A stretch of 64,000 bases of DNA, taken from assembly GCA_026874595.1 (NCBI GenBank), contig CM049320.1, positions 3,725,464 to 3,789,463 on the forward strand. Direction: 5' to 3'. The position numbers were made by a program, and so were the translations under genes. The notes beneath the pieces were generated by a model. That model had not been told where the DNA came from. It saw only the letters and a program-made list of their open reading frames with translations, and did not search any database. This DNA comes from Sipunculus nudus. Its lineage: Eukaryota > Annelida > Sipuncula > Golfingiida > Sipunculidae. Shown in pieces: positions 48,301 to 60,844 of this stretch (position 1 is the first letter of the stretch; each line of letters starts with the position of its first letter).

Positions 48301-51300
48301 CTGCAATGTGGAGCCTGTCTAGACAAGTTTCGATCCTGTTAAGGCCACAAGAAGCCTTTTATCGTTCCCGTGTCGCCCTCCGGCGGACAAAAGGTACGTT
48401 ACGATTTGACAACTTGTAATTTAACAAATATTTTTTCACAACTCGCGTAGCTACTACGCCATATACTATAACACGTTTCCGTTACACTGAAACAAATCCA
48501 TGCAGTCAAAGGAAAGTAAAGTGTATAGTCATTTTTTGCATCTCGTAGCCTGTTGTGTACCAGTTGATTACATTTATTTGACAGAAACTATTGTGGTTAG
48601 GTTTCCTGCAATGTGGAGCCTGTCTAGACAAGTTTCGATCCTGTTAAGGCTACAAGAAGCCTTTTATCGTTCCCGTGTCGCCCTCTAGCGGACGAAAGGT
48701 ACGTTGCGATTTCATACCTTTTCGATTCGCACAAGCCAACATTATATCTGAAAACAGGACAAATAGGCGAAAAAGAAGGAAGCCTATCAATGCAGGACGA
48801 CCGAATAAAAAGCGCGCGTTCTTTGATTCCAGATTATTTCCCAGTTTTAGAAATGTGCATCTAACGGATGCCTTTGTCAGTTGATACATAGAAACACTGT
48901 CTAATCAGAAAAGAATGACCTCTGCAAAATAATTCAATTCCACGGCCAACCTAGATGCATGAGATACAATACAACATGGCAATGTACAGGGAGAGATTTC
49001 AAGGCTGAAAGAAAACAGAAGAGTCTATTTGTTTTTCTGCGGCTTAAATGTACTTTCTGCTATTGAGGGGAAGGGATCGCTGATTTTGAAATGTTTATTA
49101 CCCTGCCGATGCAGGGCTTCAGAATTTAATCATAGACTCATTGTTGTGTTCCTCTCCACGGAAATCTTTAGTAAAAGGCGAAAGATTTGTACGTGGCTGA
49201 AGAGAAACCAGAGTGCAAGCTATACGAAACCACACCGACCCCTTGGAAGGCATTTTTCTTTTTTGTGGTATGCACAAATTACCTTCTCCTAAGATCAGAC
49301 GCTTTCAATGCAGAACAGCAACATTGGCATATGCTTAGCTAGCTTTTAACGTATTTTCTGTAATTTAACAAATATGTTTTCACACCTCGCGTAGCTACTA
49401 CGCCATATTCTATAACACGTTTCCGTTACACTAAAACAAATCAATGCAGTCAAATGAAAGTAAAGTTGTATAGTCATTTTTTTTTGCATCTCGTAGCCTG
49501 TTGTGTACGAATTGATTAAATGTATTTGACAGAAATTATTCTGTTTAGGTTTCCTGCAATGTGGAGCCTGTCTAGACAAGTTTCGATCCTGTTAAGGCCT
49601 CATGAAGTCTTATATCGTTCCCGTGTCGTCCTCTAGCGGACGAAAGGTACGTTACGATTTTATATCTTTTCGATTCGCACAAGCCAACATTGTATCTGAA
49701 AACAAGACAAATCGACGAAAAAGAAGGAAGTCTGTAAATGCAGGACGACCGAATAAAAAGCGCGCGTTCTTTGATTCCAGATTATTTCCCAGTTTTAGAA
49801 ATGTGCATCTAACGGATGCCTTTGTCATTTGATACATAGAAACACTGTCCAATCAGAAAAGAATGACCTCTGCAAAATAATTAAATTCCACGGCCAACCT
49901 AGATGCATGAGATACAATACAACACGGCAATGTACAGCGAGAGATTTCAAGGCTGAAAGAAAACAGAAGAGTATTTGTTTTTCTGCGGCTTAAATGTACT
50001 TTCTGCTATTGAGGGGAAGGGATCGCTGATTTTGAAATGTTTATTACCCTGCCGATGCAGGGCTTCAGAAATTATTCATAGACTCATTGTAGTGTTCCTC
50101 TCCACGGAAATCTTTAGTAAAAGGCGAAAGATTTGTACGTAGCTGAAGAGAAACTAGAGTGCACGCTATCCGAAACCACACCGACCCCTTGGAAGGCATT
50201 TTTCTTTTTTGTGGTATGCACAAGTTTCCTTCTCGTAAGATCAGACGCTTTCAATGCAGAACAGCAACATTGGCATATGCTTAGCTAGCTTTTCATGTAT
50301 TTTCTGTAATTTAACAAATATCTTTCCACAACTCGCGTAGCTACTACGCCATATTCTATAACACGTTTCCGTTACACTAAAACAAATCAATGCAGTCAAA
50401 GGAAAGTAAAGGTGTATAGTCATTTTTTTTGCATCTCGTAGCCTGTTGTGTACGAATTGATTAAATGTATTTGACAGAAATTATTCTGTTTAGGTTTCCT
50501 GCAATGTGGAGCCTGTCTAGACAAGTTTCGATCCTGTTAAGGCCACAAGAAGCCTTATATCGTTCCCGTGTCGCCCTCTAGCGGACGAAAGGTACGTTAC
50601 GATTTCATATCTTTCGATTCGCACAAGCCAACATTATATCTGAAAACAAGACAAATCGACGAAAAAGAAGGAAGCCTCTCAATGCAGGACGACCGAATAA
50701 AAAGCGCGCGTTCTTTGATTTCAGATTATTTCCCAGTTTTAGAAATGTGCATCTAACGGATGCCTTTGTCAGTTGATACATAGAAACACTGTCCAATCAG
50801 AAAAGAATGACCTCTGCAAAATAATTAAATTCCACGGCCAACCTAGATGCATGAGATACAATACAACACGGCAATGTACAGGGAGAGATTTCAAGGCTGA
50901 AAGAAAACAGAAGAGTCTATTTGTTTTTCTGCGGCTTAAATGTACTTTCTGCTATTGAGGGGAAGGGATCGCGGATTTTGAAATGTTTATTACCCTGCCG
51001 ATGCAGGGCTTCAGAAATTATTCATAGACTCATTTTAGTGTTCCTCTCCACGGAAATCTTTAGTAAAAGGCGAAAGATTTGTACGTGGCTGAAGAGAAAC
51101 CAGAGTGCACGCTATCCGAAACCACACCGACCCCTTGGAAGGCATTTTTCTTTTCTGTGGTATGCACAAGTTTCCTTCTCGTAAGATCAGACGCTTTCAA
51201 CGCAGAACAGCAACATTGGCATACGCTTAGCTAGCTTTTAACGTATTTTCCGTAATTTGACAAATATGTTTTCACAAATCGCGTAGCAACTACGCCATAT

Positions 51301-52197
51301 TCTATAACACGTTTCCGTTACACTGAAACAAATTAATGCAGTCAAAGGAAAGTAAAGGTGTATAGTCATTTTTTTGCATCTCGTAGCCTGTTGTGTACGA
51401 ATTGATTAAATGTATTTGACAGAAATTATTGTTTTTAGGTTTCCTGCAATGTAGAGCCTGTCTAGACAAGTTTCGATCCTGTCAAGGCCACAAGAAGCCT
51501 TATATCGTTCCCGTGTCCCCTCTAGCGGACGAAAGGTACGTTACGATTTCATACCTTTTCGATTCGCACAAGCCAACATTATATCTGAAAACAAGACAAA
51601 TCGACGAAAAGAAGGAAAGCCTATAAATGCAGGACGACCGAACAAAAAGCGCGCGTTCTTTGATTCCAGATTATTTCCCAGTTTTAGAAATGTGCATCTA
51701 ACGGATGCCTTTGTCAGTTGATACATAGAAACACTGTCCAATCAGAAAAGAATGACCTCTGCAAAATAATTAAATTCCACGGCCAACCTAGATGCATGAG
51801 ATACAATACAACACGGCAATGTACAGGGAGAGATTTTAAGGCTGAAAAAAAACAGAAGAGTCTGTTTGTTTTTCTGCGGCTTAAATGTACTTTCTGCTAT
51901 TGAGGGAAAGGGATCGCATATTTTGGAATGTTTATGACCCTGCCGATGCAGGGCTTCAGAAATTAATCATAGACTCATTGTAGTGTTCCTCTCCACGGAA
52001 ATCTTTAGTAAAAGGCGAAAGATTTTTACGTGGCTGAAGAGAAACCAGAGTGCACGCTAATCGAAACCACACCGACCCCTTGAAAGGCATTTTTTTTTTC
52101 TGTGGTATGCACAAGTTTCCTTCGCGTAAGATCAGACGCTTTCAGTGCAGAACAGCAACATTGGCATATGCTTTAGTAGCTTTTCACGTATTTTCTG
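45311..52197. repeat. Second satellite array, non-HOR order
   Basis: Monomer landmarks are at 45247, 46481, 47425, 48675, 49623, 50568 and 51513, giving the length order L S L S S S plus a partial monomer. The long monomers starting at 45247 and 47425 carry the same 292-bp duplication join (TTTGACAACTTGTAATT near 46211 and 48406). The order does not match the 12-mer, and monomers carry private indels and changes (for example AGTACATAATC near 48213, and GTGTCCCCTCTAGCGG at 51513). The last 0.9 kb (from about 51310) matches 35.69-36.58 kb closely. Confidence 0.9.
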
Positions 52198-53978
52198 GAA
52201 TATTATAGGTTTCCCTTGGATATCTACAATCTCTGAATTAAAAAACAAAAATTGATCTAATACAGCCGTTTTATTAAACGGAACTACACGGTGGCGTATA
52301 TTAATTTTCTCCCAAGATTTTAACATTTCCCTGTAGATTAAAGGTTGATCCTTACAATTCTTAGCATTAATATCCAAAACACAAGATAAAACATCTCTCC
52401 CCAACTTTAAACCTTTATAACTGCCAATAAATTACTCTGCCAAACACTTACATTTATGATTGATATATATAACCTTAGAAAACCAAAGCGCCCTCTGTGC
52501 AATGATTTTGGAACGAACATCCACTAGATTTTGTTCAGCTTTATCTCTTGACAAAACGATAACCTCCTTCCGAACCAAGTGGTTCTTAAAATTCCAGAAA
52601 AATTCTAATAAATGTTTCTCAATTTTCTTAACAACCCACGGTGGTACATATATAAGATTAGAGAAATACCAAATACCACTACTTACAATACAGTTTGCGA
52701 CCGTTACCTTACCAGTATATGTTAAATTACGAAGTGACCAAAAATAAAGCGTATTTTGAAACTTCTTGATTTTCGGTTCCCAGTTCATTTAATTGTGTCT
52801 GAATTTCCCAATGTAACACCCTAAACTTTAACACTATCTGAAGACCAGTTTATATTGCACGGTTTATCAGCCCTGCCAATAAAATTTCCAAGCAACACAT
52901 CCTCAGTTTTTTTCCATATTGACTTTTGCCCCGCACGCCCCCTGAAAAACATGAAACACATTAAAACATTTGTAAACTGAACGAATATCTGAAACAAAAA
53001 AGCGTTGTATCATATTGAGCAATCTTTAAATAACCTCCATCCGGTAATACTTATCCATTAATACTCGGTTCTTTCCTTATTTTACATGCTATTGTCTCTT
53101 CAGCTATAATGTATAATAACGGACTTAACGGACACCCTTGCCTCGTACCACGAGACAAATTAAAAAAAAAGAAGACAAATAACCATTAACTTTCAAACAA
53201 CTCTGAACATCTGTATAGCTAACTTTAATCCAATGTAAGAATTCCGGACCAAAACCATATATCTTTAAACATTTAAACATAAATTGCCAATCTAATCTGT
53301 CAAAAGCTTTCTCTTGATCAACACATATAAGAGCACCAGACATATTTTCAATTTTTGCATAGTCAATTACATCTCGGATTAACGAAACAGTTTGTGCAAC
53401 TGATCTCCCTTTAACCGAACATGTTTGATTGTTTGAAATAATATTATGCAACACAGAACGTAAACGGTTACATAGACACTTTTTTTAAATCTTATAGTCA
53501 ATATTTAATAATGATATGGGTCTCCAATTTTTAAGCAATGAACGATCCCCCTTTTTATACAACAATGATATAATACCACGTCTTTGAGAAACGGACAAAT
53601 GACCTTTCTCAAAGGCTATATTTAGAACGGTTACCAAATCCGGACCTAGATGTTTCCAAAAATATCTATAGAACAACAGTCCGTGTCTGGACTTTTTCCT
53701 ATTTTAAAACTGTCCAAAGCTTTAGTTGCTTCCCTTAATGTTATTTTACCCTCACAAAAAGCAGATTCTTTTGCTCTGAAAGAACTTGAAACATTTGAAA
53801 GAAAATAACCTTGAGACTTAACGTCCGTCCGTTCAGCTGTGCAAAGTTCTTTATAATATTGCATGCCGAGGTCCAGCATTGAGCCGACTTTTGTCTGAAG
53901 CTTTCCAGCGTGGTCTTTCAGGCCTGGCATGGTCCGCTGGCTTTCCAGACCAACAAAGAATTTCGTAAGCTTCTTCCC
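52198..53978 (-). pseudogene. LINE reverse transcriptase fragment, L1/Tx1-like (copy c)
   Basis: Nearly identical to copy a at an offset of about 15,620 bp, including both ends, the QYDTT active-site loss (near 53006-53019), KAEQNLV, and the intact GGATTAACGAAAC stretch near 53376 that copies b and d lack. Small differences exist, for example at 52460 (ATTGATATATA against ATCGATATATA). It was copied as part of a segmental duplication and not by retrotransposition, since flanks and breakpoints are the same. Confidence 0.87.
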
Positions 53979-54428
53979 TTTCGATCCTGTAGGGGCCACA
54001 AGAAACCTTATATGGTTCCCGTGTCGCCCTTTAGCGGTCGCCAGGTACGTTACGATATATTACTTTTTCGAGTCGCACAAGCCCGCATTGTATCTGGAAA
54101 CACGACAAATCGACGAAAGAAAAGGAAGCCTATAAAAATGCAGGACGACCGAAAAAAAGCGCGCGTCCTTTGATTCCAGATTATTTCCCGGTTTAGGAAA
54201 TGTGCATCTAACGGATGCGTTTGTAAGTTGAAAAACTGTCAAATCAGAAAAACGGCTGCAAAATAGTTTAATTCCAGCGGCCAACCAAAATTGCATTAGG
54301 AACAATACAAGGCAATGTATAGGGAGACATTACAAGGCTGAATAAATACGGAAGCGTTTCTTTAAGCTGCTGTGGCGTAAATATACCTTCTGCTTTTGAG
54401 GGAGAGGACTTATTGATTTTGTGATGTT
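53979..54428. repeat. Strongly diverged satellite piece (second copy)
   Basis: Matches 38359-38808 at an offset of 15,620 bp with very few differences, and lies in the same position between a LINE fragment and the non-satellite flank. Confidence 0.85.
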
Positions 54429-55014
54429 ACAATGGCCTTAGATATGATTCATTCCAGAAATATGTAAAGGATTTGGATAATAGCCTTACCTTGGCCTTTG
54501 TATACTGAACCAGTCTGGCACTCATAACCATTCGATATGTCAGCTGCTCTTTTGTCTGAGTTCTTGTAACAGACAGAGCTGAAGCTAGCTGTCGTAGAGA
54601 CACCCGCACTGGCTTTCTGTATTATCCCCCCCCCCCCCGGAGTGTATGCTTTCATCCCCGTTCGTCTGTATCTGTGTGTGTTTGATCAGAACATAACTCG
54701 CGTACTCTTTAACAGAATCTGATGAGATTTGCATGGCATTTTGGGAACGGGCCAGGGAATAGTCGATCAGATTTAAGGTGTGGATCCAGCACATGACCCA
54801 GATTCAGGAACGTCATCAGGGAATATTCACAAATGTACAGTCATTTATGAACGAATGAACCTTACAGTGTGACCGAAAAAGTGAGTGAAAATCATGGCAG
54901 AGAGTTGCATTCATCAGAGTGCAGATTTCTAAATCAAGGAGTATTCATGCCACGCCCGTGCACTCCACAACACAGTCAAGGCTACGGCTATGCCAGAATG
55001 ATGTAGTATGACAA
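54429..55014. other. Non-satellite flank upstream of the LTR (second copy)
   Basis: Copy of 38809-39392. The C run at about 54626-54638 is 13 bases long here, which with the offset of 15,620 to 15,622 accounts for the two-base length difference. No gene is supported. Confidence 0.6.
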
Positions 55015-55807
55015 TGTTGTAAGATTTGGCATATCATAGAATGTAGCAATTATAATATATTTGAATTTATTCTTTAATTCAGTTCTCTTATGTGGGTGTA
55101 TATATGTACTAGAGAAACCTAAGCCTCTTGACTGTTATATTTTATTTTTATATTTTCTATTTTATTTCCATTTATAATTAACATTATTATTAGTGCAATG
55201 ATTGCTGTCAGCTCTGGGCCTTATTCTCTAATAATATTTAATTTCGATTGACCCGGCTTAGCGACCATAGCAAGCCTCTCAGATAATAATCATCGCCGTG
55301 ACCCATGGCTGTGTGTCAAAGGGCCGGAGATTACGATACCCCATGACAGGTGCTCGCCTGTTCTATCACTATATTTGTATATGCTCGTGGTTTTCCGATG
55401 CACCTGCAGAGGATTAACTAGCGTATCTGCCGACAATAGGCAGCATAGCCAATAAACTCAGATTTGACCCAGAGCTGACAGTTTATGCAACTGATAGGGA
55501 CCAATACCCCTGTGGACTAATTATATATGTAAACAAAAGCGTAGTCACGAGGCCAGAAATCAGCCGGCCGAGGTCCGTAGGGACATGTGACCTACGGGGC
55601 GGGCCTATGGTCTCTCGGCCAATAGGATACCTTAGCTCGGTTGATTGGCTGAGCCGTAATGATAGGGGTAGCGCGAGATTTGTATATATACATGTGGAAG
55701 GCTTTGTATGGTAGAGATGATTCAGTAAGTAATAAACAAGTATATTCTACACCAGCATAGCTGTTGGAGTTATTTCACAACCTGGAGTGACTGGATTAAA
55801 ACTTACA
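55015..55807 (+). mobile_element. 5' LTR of Ty3/gypsy-type element (copy 2)
   Basis: Matches the first LTR at an offset of 15,622 bp, ending TTACA at 55803-55807 with TGGCGTCGCG following at 55809. The alternative 5' start TGTCAGCTC is at 55206. Since the copies are separated by whole-module duplication, their similarity reports the age of that duplication and not the age of the insertion. Confidence 0.75.
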
Positions 55808-55808
55808 T

Positions 55809-55825
55809 TGGCGTCGCGTGCCAGG
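55809..55825 (+). other. Candidate primer-binding site (copy 2)
   Basis: TGGCGTCGCGTGCCAGG, identical to copy 1, one base after the LTR end. Confidence 0.65.
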
Positions 55826-55857
55826 TCTCTGCTCTCAGTCAGATACACGCCACCAAA

Positions 55858-57030
55858 ATGGATTCTCAGCAATTCGGCCACCTAACCGAAGGACTACTGC
55901 AGTTCGAACAAGCCAGAGATGAGAGAGAGCGGGCCAGAATGCAAAGAGAGGAACATCGCCTCATGATCAACAGGTTAGTCGAAAGCACTTCGCTATGCTC
56001 AGGCTCAACGCCATCCGCGTTCAGAACATGGACTAAGGAGGTAGAAAGGGCCCGCCATTACACAGAGACCAACTCTGATTTACTAGCGGTCGCGCTTAGG
56101 ACGTGCACAGGCGGTCTAGCGGACGAAATCGAACGTTTTCTCACAACTAGGGCACAGAGTCAGGAACCGCCCATAAACAGACTTTCTGTTCCGTGGTCCG
56201 ACGTTAAAACACACTTACAAGCTGCATTCTTGCCCTCCGACGAGGCTGCATACCTTAGAGATCGTGTTGAGAGTCTCAGACAAAATTCGAACGAAACCTT
56301 GGCGGGATTTATTCGGAGATTCAGAGAAGCCGCCATTGCTGCTTACCCAGCCTATACCGACAGTGAAGACCAGACGCGCCTACTCCTCAAAGCCTTCGCT
56401 AAGGGTCTGCGGTCGCCAGATCTCGCAAAGAAGTTAGTGGCTGAAGGCCGTCCCGGTACCTTGGAGATGGCATTCCACTTGACAGCGTCCTACGAGGCCG
56501 GTGAGGTCGCATATGCACGTCTAGGACGTCAGGAGGAGCCCATGGATGTATCAGCAGTGAGAAATACTCCGGCGGTGGTAAGTACAGAGTTATTGCTTGA
56601 TCGCCTGACTTCTTTGGAGCGCCCGTTAGCTAGCCTGCATCTAAGTCAAACGCATACTGTAGCTTCTATATCCCAGCCCACTAGAAGACACCACCCGCCT
56701 ACCAAACAACCCCCCCGCCGGCCCTCCCCTGCCTGGACACCTGATGGGAAACCTATATGTTTTGCTTGTGATAAACCAGGTCATCTTGCCCGTGAATGCC
56801 GAACCCGTCATGCCCGTACCAACACATTTTCCTCTAGACCAAACGAAAATAGACGCCCCCAACAGAGCCGATCAAGACCACCCGTCTCGTCCAGACCAAA
56901 TCACAGTTTTATGCCAAACTCCGTAGCAGGGGTATCCCTCCCAAGTCAACCACCCATCGAATATTCTGACACCCCTGATCAGTCAAACAATTTCTCCACG
57001 AACAACCCCTTCCTTGATTTAAACTCTTAG
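55858..57030 (+). CDS. gag: Gag polyprotein of Ty3/gypsy-type retrotransposon (copy 2)
   Basis: Intact 390-residue Gag with the same architecture as copy 1: charged N-terminus, capsid-like middle, basic proline-rich linker and a CCHC knuckle at residues 301-314 (56758-56799). The only protein difference from copy 1 that I see is near residue 87 (TGG in place of TGA in the block TCTGxLADE). The start is the first ATG after the leader; the stop TAG is at 57028-57030 behind the slippery heptamer. Its own pol is frameshifted, so this copy could give Gag but not a complete Gag-Pro-RT. Confidence 0.92.
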   Translation: MDSQQFGHLTEGLLQFEQARDERERARMQREEHRLMINRLVESTSLCSGSTPSAFRTWTKEVERARHYTETNSDLLAVALRTCTGGLADEIERFLTTRAQSQEPPINRLSVPWSDVKTHLQAAFLPSDEAAYLRDRVESLRQNSNETLAGFIRRFREAAIAAYPAYTDSEDQTRLLLKAFAKGLRSPDLAKKLVAEGRPGTLEMAFHLTASYEAGEVAYARLGRQEEPMDVSAVRNTPAVVSTELLLDRLTSLERPLASLHLSQTHTVASISQPTRRHHPPTKQPPRRPSPAWTPDGKPICFACDKPGHLARECRTRHARTNTFSSRPNENRRPQQSRSRPPVSSRPNHSFMPNSVAGVSLPSQPPIEYSDTPDQSNNFSTNNPFLDLNS

Positions 57031-57050
57031 GTCCCGCAGATGCGCCTGCG
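57018..57050 (+). promoter_or_regulatory. Candidate -1 ribosomal frameshift site, gag to pol (copy 2)
   Basis: TTTAAAC at 57018-57024 in the same T-TTA-AAC phase, with the CGCAG/CTGCG stem at 57035-57039 and 57046-57050. The loop reads ATGCGC here against AGGCGC in copy 1, so the one difference lies in the loop and the stem is kept. Confidence 0.83.
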
Positions 57051-58593
57051 ACACGCCCCCATGTCCGGCTCAAATTTGACAGTATATCTGTATTAGCACT
57101 TGTAGACACAGGCGCGTCTCGCACGCTTTTGCGGCAGGATCGGTTCATAGAAATTGTACAAAGTAACCATCGCCCGCCAATTTTAGAGAAAACCACCCTC
57201 CAACTACAATCCGTTACAGGGCACCAACTCCATGTTTTTGGCATCACTCAATTACAAATAAAGGGCGCGGGAATTATAAGTGCATATGTGGTAAAAGAAA
57301 TGACCCAAGAATGTGTGCTTGGTATAGATTCACTTCAAAAAGGGGGGGGCCCTATAATCAACCACTTCAGAGACTCTTACCTGGTTTGGCCAAACGTGGC
57401 CCCTGCTAGGCCCAACAGTCCCCGGGGTTGCCGGCCTAGCTGATACAATAATCCCATCTAACATCTCTTCCGTCAACGACGTGCTGGTTGAGTATAATGA
57501 CGTGTTCGCGGACCCTAATGGCTCCTTGGGTCTCTGTAAATTGAGTCCTCTCCGTATCCACAAGGAAGGAATCCCAATCGCCCAGCGTCCGTACCGTACC
57601 CCATTGACTAAACGTCATGCTATCTCACGTGAGATCGACTCTATGCTAGAGCAGGGTATAATTCGGCCGTCACAATCTCCATGGGCTAGCCCCGTCACAT
57701 TAGTCCCGAAGTCGGATGGGACGACTCGCTTTTGCGTTGATTACAGGCGTCTCAATGCAGTTACAAAAAAGGATAGGTATCCCCTACCAAACATCCGAGA
57801 CATTTTTGATCAAATTGGGTATAGCACAATTTTCTCAACATTAGATTTGAAAAGCGGCTATCATCAGGTTCCGGTCCATCCTGATGATATTGAAAAAACG
57901 GCCTTTGTCTGCCATAGAGGCCTTTTTGAATTCGTCCGATGCCCATTCGGCTTGTCAACAGCCCCGAGCCATTTCCAACGAGCTATGGAATTTCTTTTCC
58001 ACGATCTCTTAGGAAAGTGTGTTCTAGGATACATTGACGATATCGTCATATACAGCAGTAATGAGAATGAACACGCTCGCCATCTCAAACTAGTATTTGA
58101 AAGGCTTAGGCAGGCCAACCTAACCCTCAAAGCCTCTAAATGCCGTTTTGGCCTATCAGACATAAAATTGCTAGGTTACCGAGTAACCCGAGACGGAATC
58201 GCAGCCGATCCTGAAAAGACAGCTGCTATTCGTGATATGCCGGTACCTAAAACTGCCAGGCAGGTCAGATCCTTCTTAGGTATGACCGGCTATTACCGCC
58301 AATGCATGCCCCGCTACGCGGAGATCTCGGAACCATTGGTAGCTCTCACGCGTAAGAACAACCGTTTCCGCTGGACACGAGAGTGTGAAGCAGCTTTTAA
58401 CAAACTTAAAGACCTCTTAACTTCAAACCATGTAATGAGCCATCCCAGACCAGATTTACCATACCGTCTTTACACTGACAGCAGTGCATTCGTGGTCGGC
58501 GGGATTTTGTGTCAAACTCATGAAGATGACTTTGATTCCAGATTATTTCCCAGTTTTAGAAATGTGCATCTTACGGTAGCGTTTGTCAGTTGA
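57024..58593 (+). pseudogene. pol: Pol of Ty3/gypsy-type element, frameshifted and truncated (copy 2)
   Basis: The protease site DTGA is at 57105-57116. The frame then breaks at a G run of 8 (57342-57349) where copy 1 has 10, and the shifted frame soon ends. A 21-base segment near 57395-57415 that copy 1 lacks is in frame by length (seven codons), so it either was deleted from copy 1 or inserted here. RT resumes as an open frame from about 57481, with YIDD at 58030-58041 and FLGMTGYYR, and ends in the same RNase H/satellite fusion at about 58530 with stop at 58591-58593. Integrase and 3' LTR are absent. Apart from the G run, the RT part seems undamaged. Confidence 0.88.
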
Positions 58594-59069
58594 TACATAG
58601 AAACACTGTCCAATCAGAAAAAAATGACCTCTGCAAAATAACTAAATTCCACGGCCAACCTCGATGCATGAGATACAATACAACACGGCAATGTACAGGG
58701 AGAGATTTTAAGGCTGAAAAAAAAACAGAAGAGTCTATTTGTTTTTCTGCGGCTTAAATGTACTTTCTGCTATTGAGGGAAAGGGATCGCATATTTTGGA
58801 ATGTTTATGACCCTGCCGATGCAGGGCTTCAGAAATTAATCATAGACTCATTGTAGTGTTCCTCTCCACGGAAATCTTTAGTAAAAGGCGAAAGATTTTT
58901 ACGTGGCAGGGAGAAACCAGAGTGCACGCTAATCGAAACCACACCGACCCCTTGGAAGGCATTTTTCTTTTCTGTGATATGCACAAGTTTCCTTCGCGTA
59001 AGATCAGTCGCTTTCAGTGCAGAACAGCAACATTGGCATATGCTTTAGTAGCTTTTCACGTATTTTCTG
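58530..59069. repeat. Satellite piece between gypsy pol and LINE copy d
   Basis: Same as 42889-43428 at an offset of 15,641 bp, including the broken GCATCTTACGGTAGC motif and the TTTTACGTGGCAGGGAG variant near 58897. Confidence 0.9.
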
Positions 59070-60844
59070 GAATATTATAGGTTTCCCTTGGATATCTACA
59101 ATCTCTGAATTAAAAAAACAAAAATTGATCTAATACAGCCGTTTTATTAAACGGAACTACACGGTGGCGTATATTAATTTTCTCCCAAGATTTTAACATT
59201 TCCCTGTACATTAAAGGTTGATCCTTACAATTCTTAGCATTAATATCCAAAACACAAGATAAAACATCTCTCCCCAACTTTAAACCTTTATAACTGCCAA
59301 TAAATTACTCTGCCAAACACTTACATTTATGATCGATATATATAACCTTAGATAACCAAAGCGCCCTCTGTGCAATGATTTTGGAACGAACATCCACTAG
59401 ATTTTGTCCAGCTTTATCTCTTGACAAAACGATAACCTCCTTCCGAACCAAGTGGTTCTTAAAATTCCAGAAAAATTCTAATAAATGTTTCTCAATTTTC
59501 TTAACAACCCACGGTGGTACATATATAAGATTAGAGAAATACCAAATACCACTACTTACAATACAGTTTGCGACCGTTACCTTACCAGTATATGTTAAAT
59601 TACGAAGTGACCAAAAATAAAGCGTATTTTGAAACTTCTTGATTTTCGGTTCCCAGTTCATTTAATTGTGTCTGAATTTCCCAATGTAACACCCTAAACT
59701 TTAACACTATCTGAAGACCAGTTTATATTGCACGGTTTATCAGCCCTGCAAATAAAATTTCCAAGCAACACATCCTCAGTTTTTTTTCCATATTGACTTT
59801 TGCCCCGCACGCCCCCTGAAAAACATGAAACACATTAAAACATTTGTAAACTGAACGAATATCTGAAACAAAAAAGCGTTGTATCATATTGAGCAATCTT
59901 TAAATAACCTCCATCCGGTAATACTAATCCATTAATACTCGGTTCTTTCCTTATTTTACATGCTATTGTCTCTTCAGCTATAATGTATAATAACGGACTT
60001 AACGGACACCCTTGCCTCGTACCACGAGAAAAATTAAAAAAAAAGAAGACAAATAACCATTAACTTTCAAACAACTCTGAACATCTGTATAGCTAACTTT
60101 AATCCAATGTAAGAATTCCGGACCAAAACCATATATCTTTAAACATTTAAACATAAATTGCCAATCTAATCTGTCAAAAGCTTTCTCTTGATCAACACAT
60201 ATAAGAGCACCAGACATATTTTCAATTTTTGCATAGTCAATTACATCTCGAAACAGTTTGTGCAACTGATCTCCCTTTAACCGAACATGTTTGATTGTTT
60301 GAAATAATATTATGCAACACAGAACGTAAACGGTTACATAGACACTTTTTTAAAATCTTATAGTCAATATTTAATAATGATATGGGTCTCCAATTTTTAA
60401 GCAATGAACGATCCCCCTTTTTATACAACAATGATATAATACCACGTCTTTGAGAAACGGACAAATGACCTTTCTCAAAGGCTATATTTAGAACGGTTAC
60501 CAAATCCGGACCTAGATGTTTCCAAAAATATCTATAGAACAACAGTCCGTGTCTGGACTTTTTCCTATTTTAAAACTGTCCAAAGCTTTTGTTGCTTCCC
60601 TTAATGTTATTTTACCCTCACAAAAAGCAGATTCTTTTGCTCTTAAAGAACTTGAAACATTTGAAAGAAAATAACCTTGAGACTTAACGTCCGTCCGTTC
60701 AGCTGTGCAAAGTTCTTTATAATATTGCATGCCGAGGTCCAGCATTGAGCCGACTTTTGTCTGAAGCTTTCCAGCGGGGTCTTTCAGGCCTGGCATGGTC
60801 CGCTGGCTTTCCAGACCAACAAAGAATTTCGTAAGCTTCTTCCC
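59070..60844 (-). pseudogene. LINE reverse transcriptase fragment, L1/Tx1-like (copy d)
   Basis: Subtype b fragment: KAGQNLV near 59406, the 8-base deletion near 60249, and the QYDTT active-site damage near 59879-59892. The homopolymer near 60345 is T6-A4, which keeps the NWRPISLLN block open into the next segment (60237-60542). In copies a, b and c that join is frameshifted, so copy d preserves the most ancestral state there. Downstream on the plus strand it continues into the diverged satellite and a third gypsy copy, unlike copy b. Confidence 0.87.
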
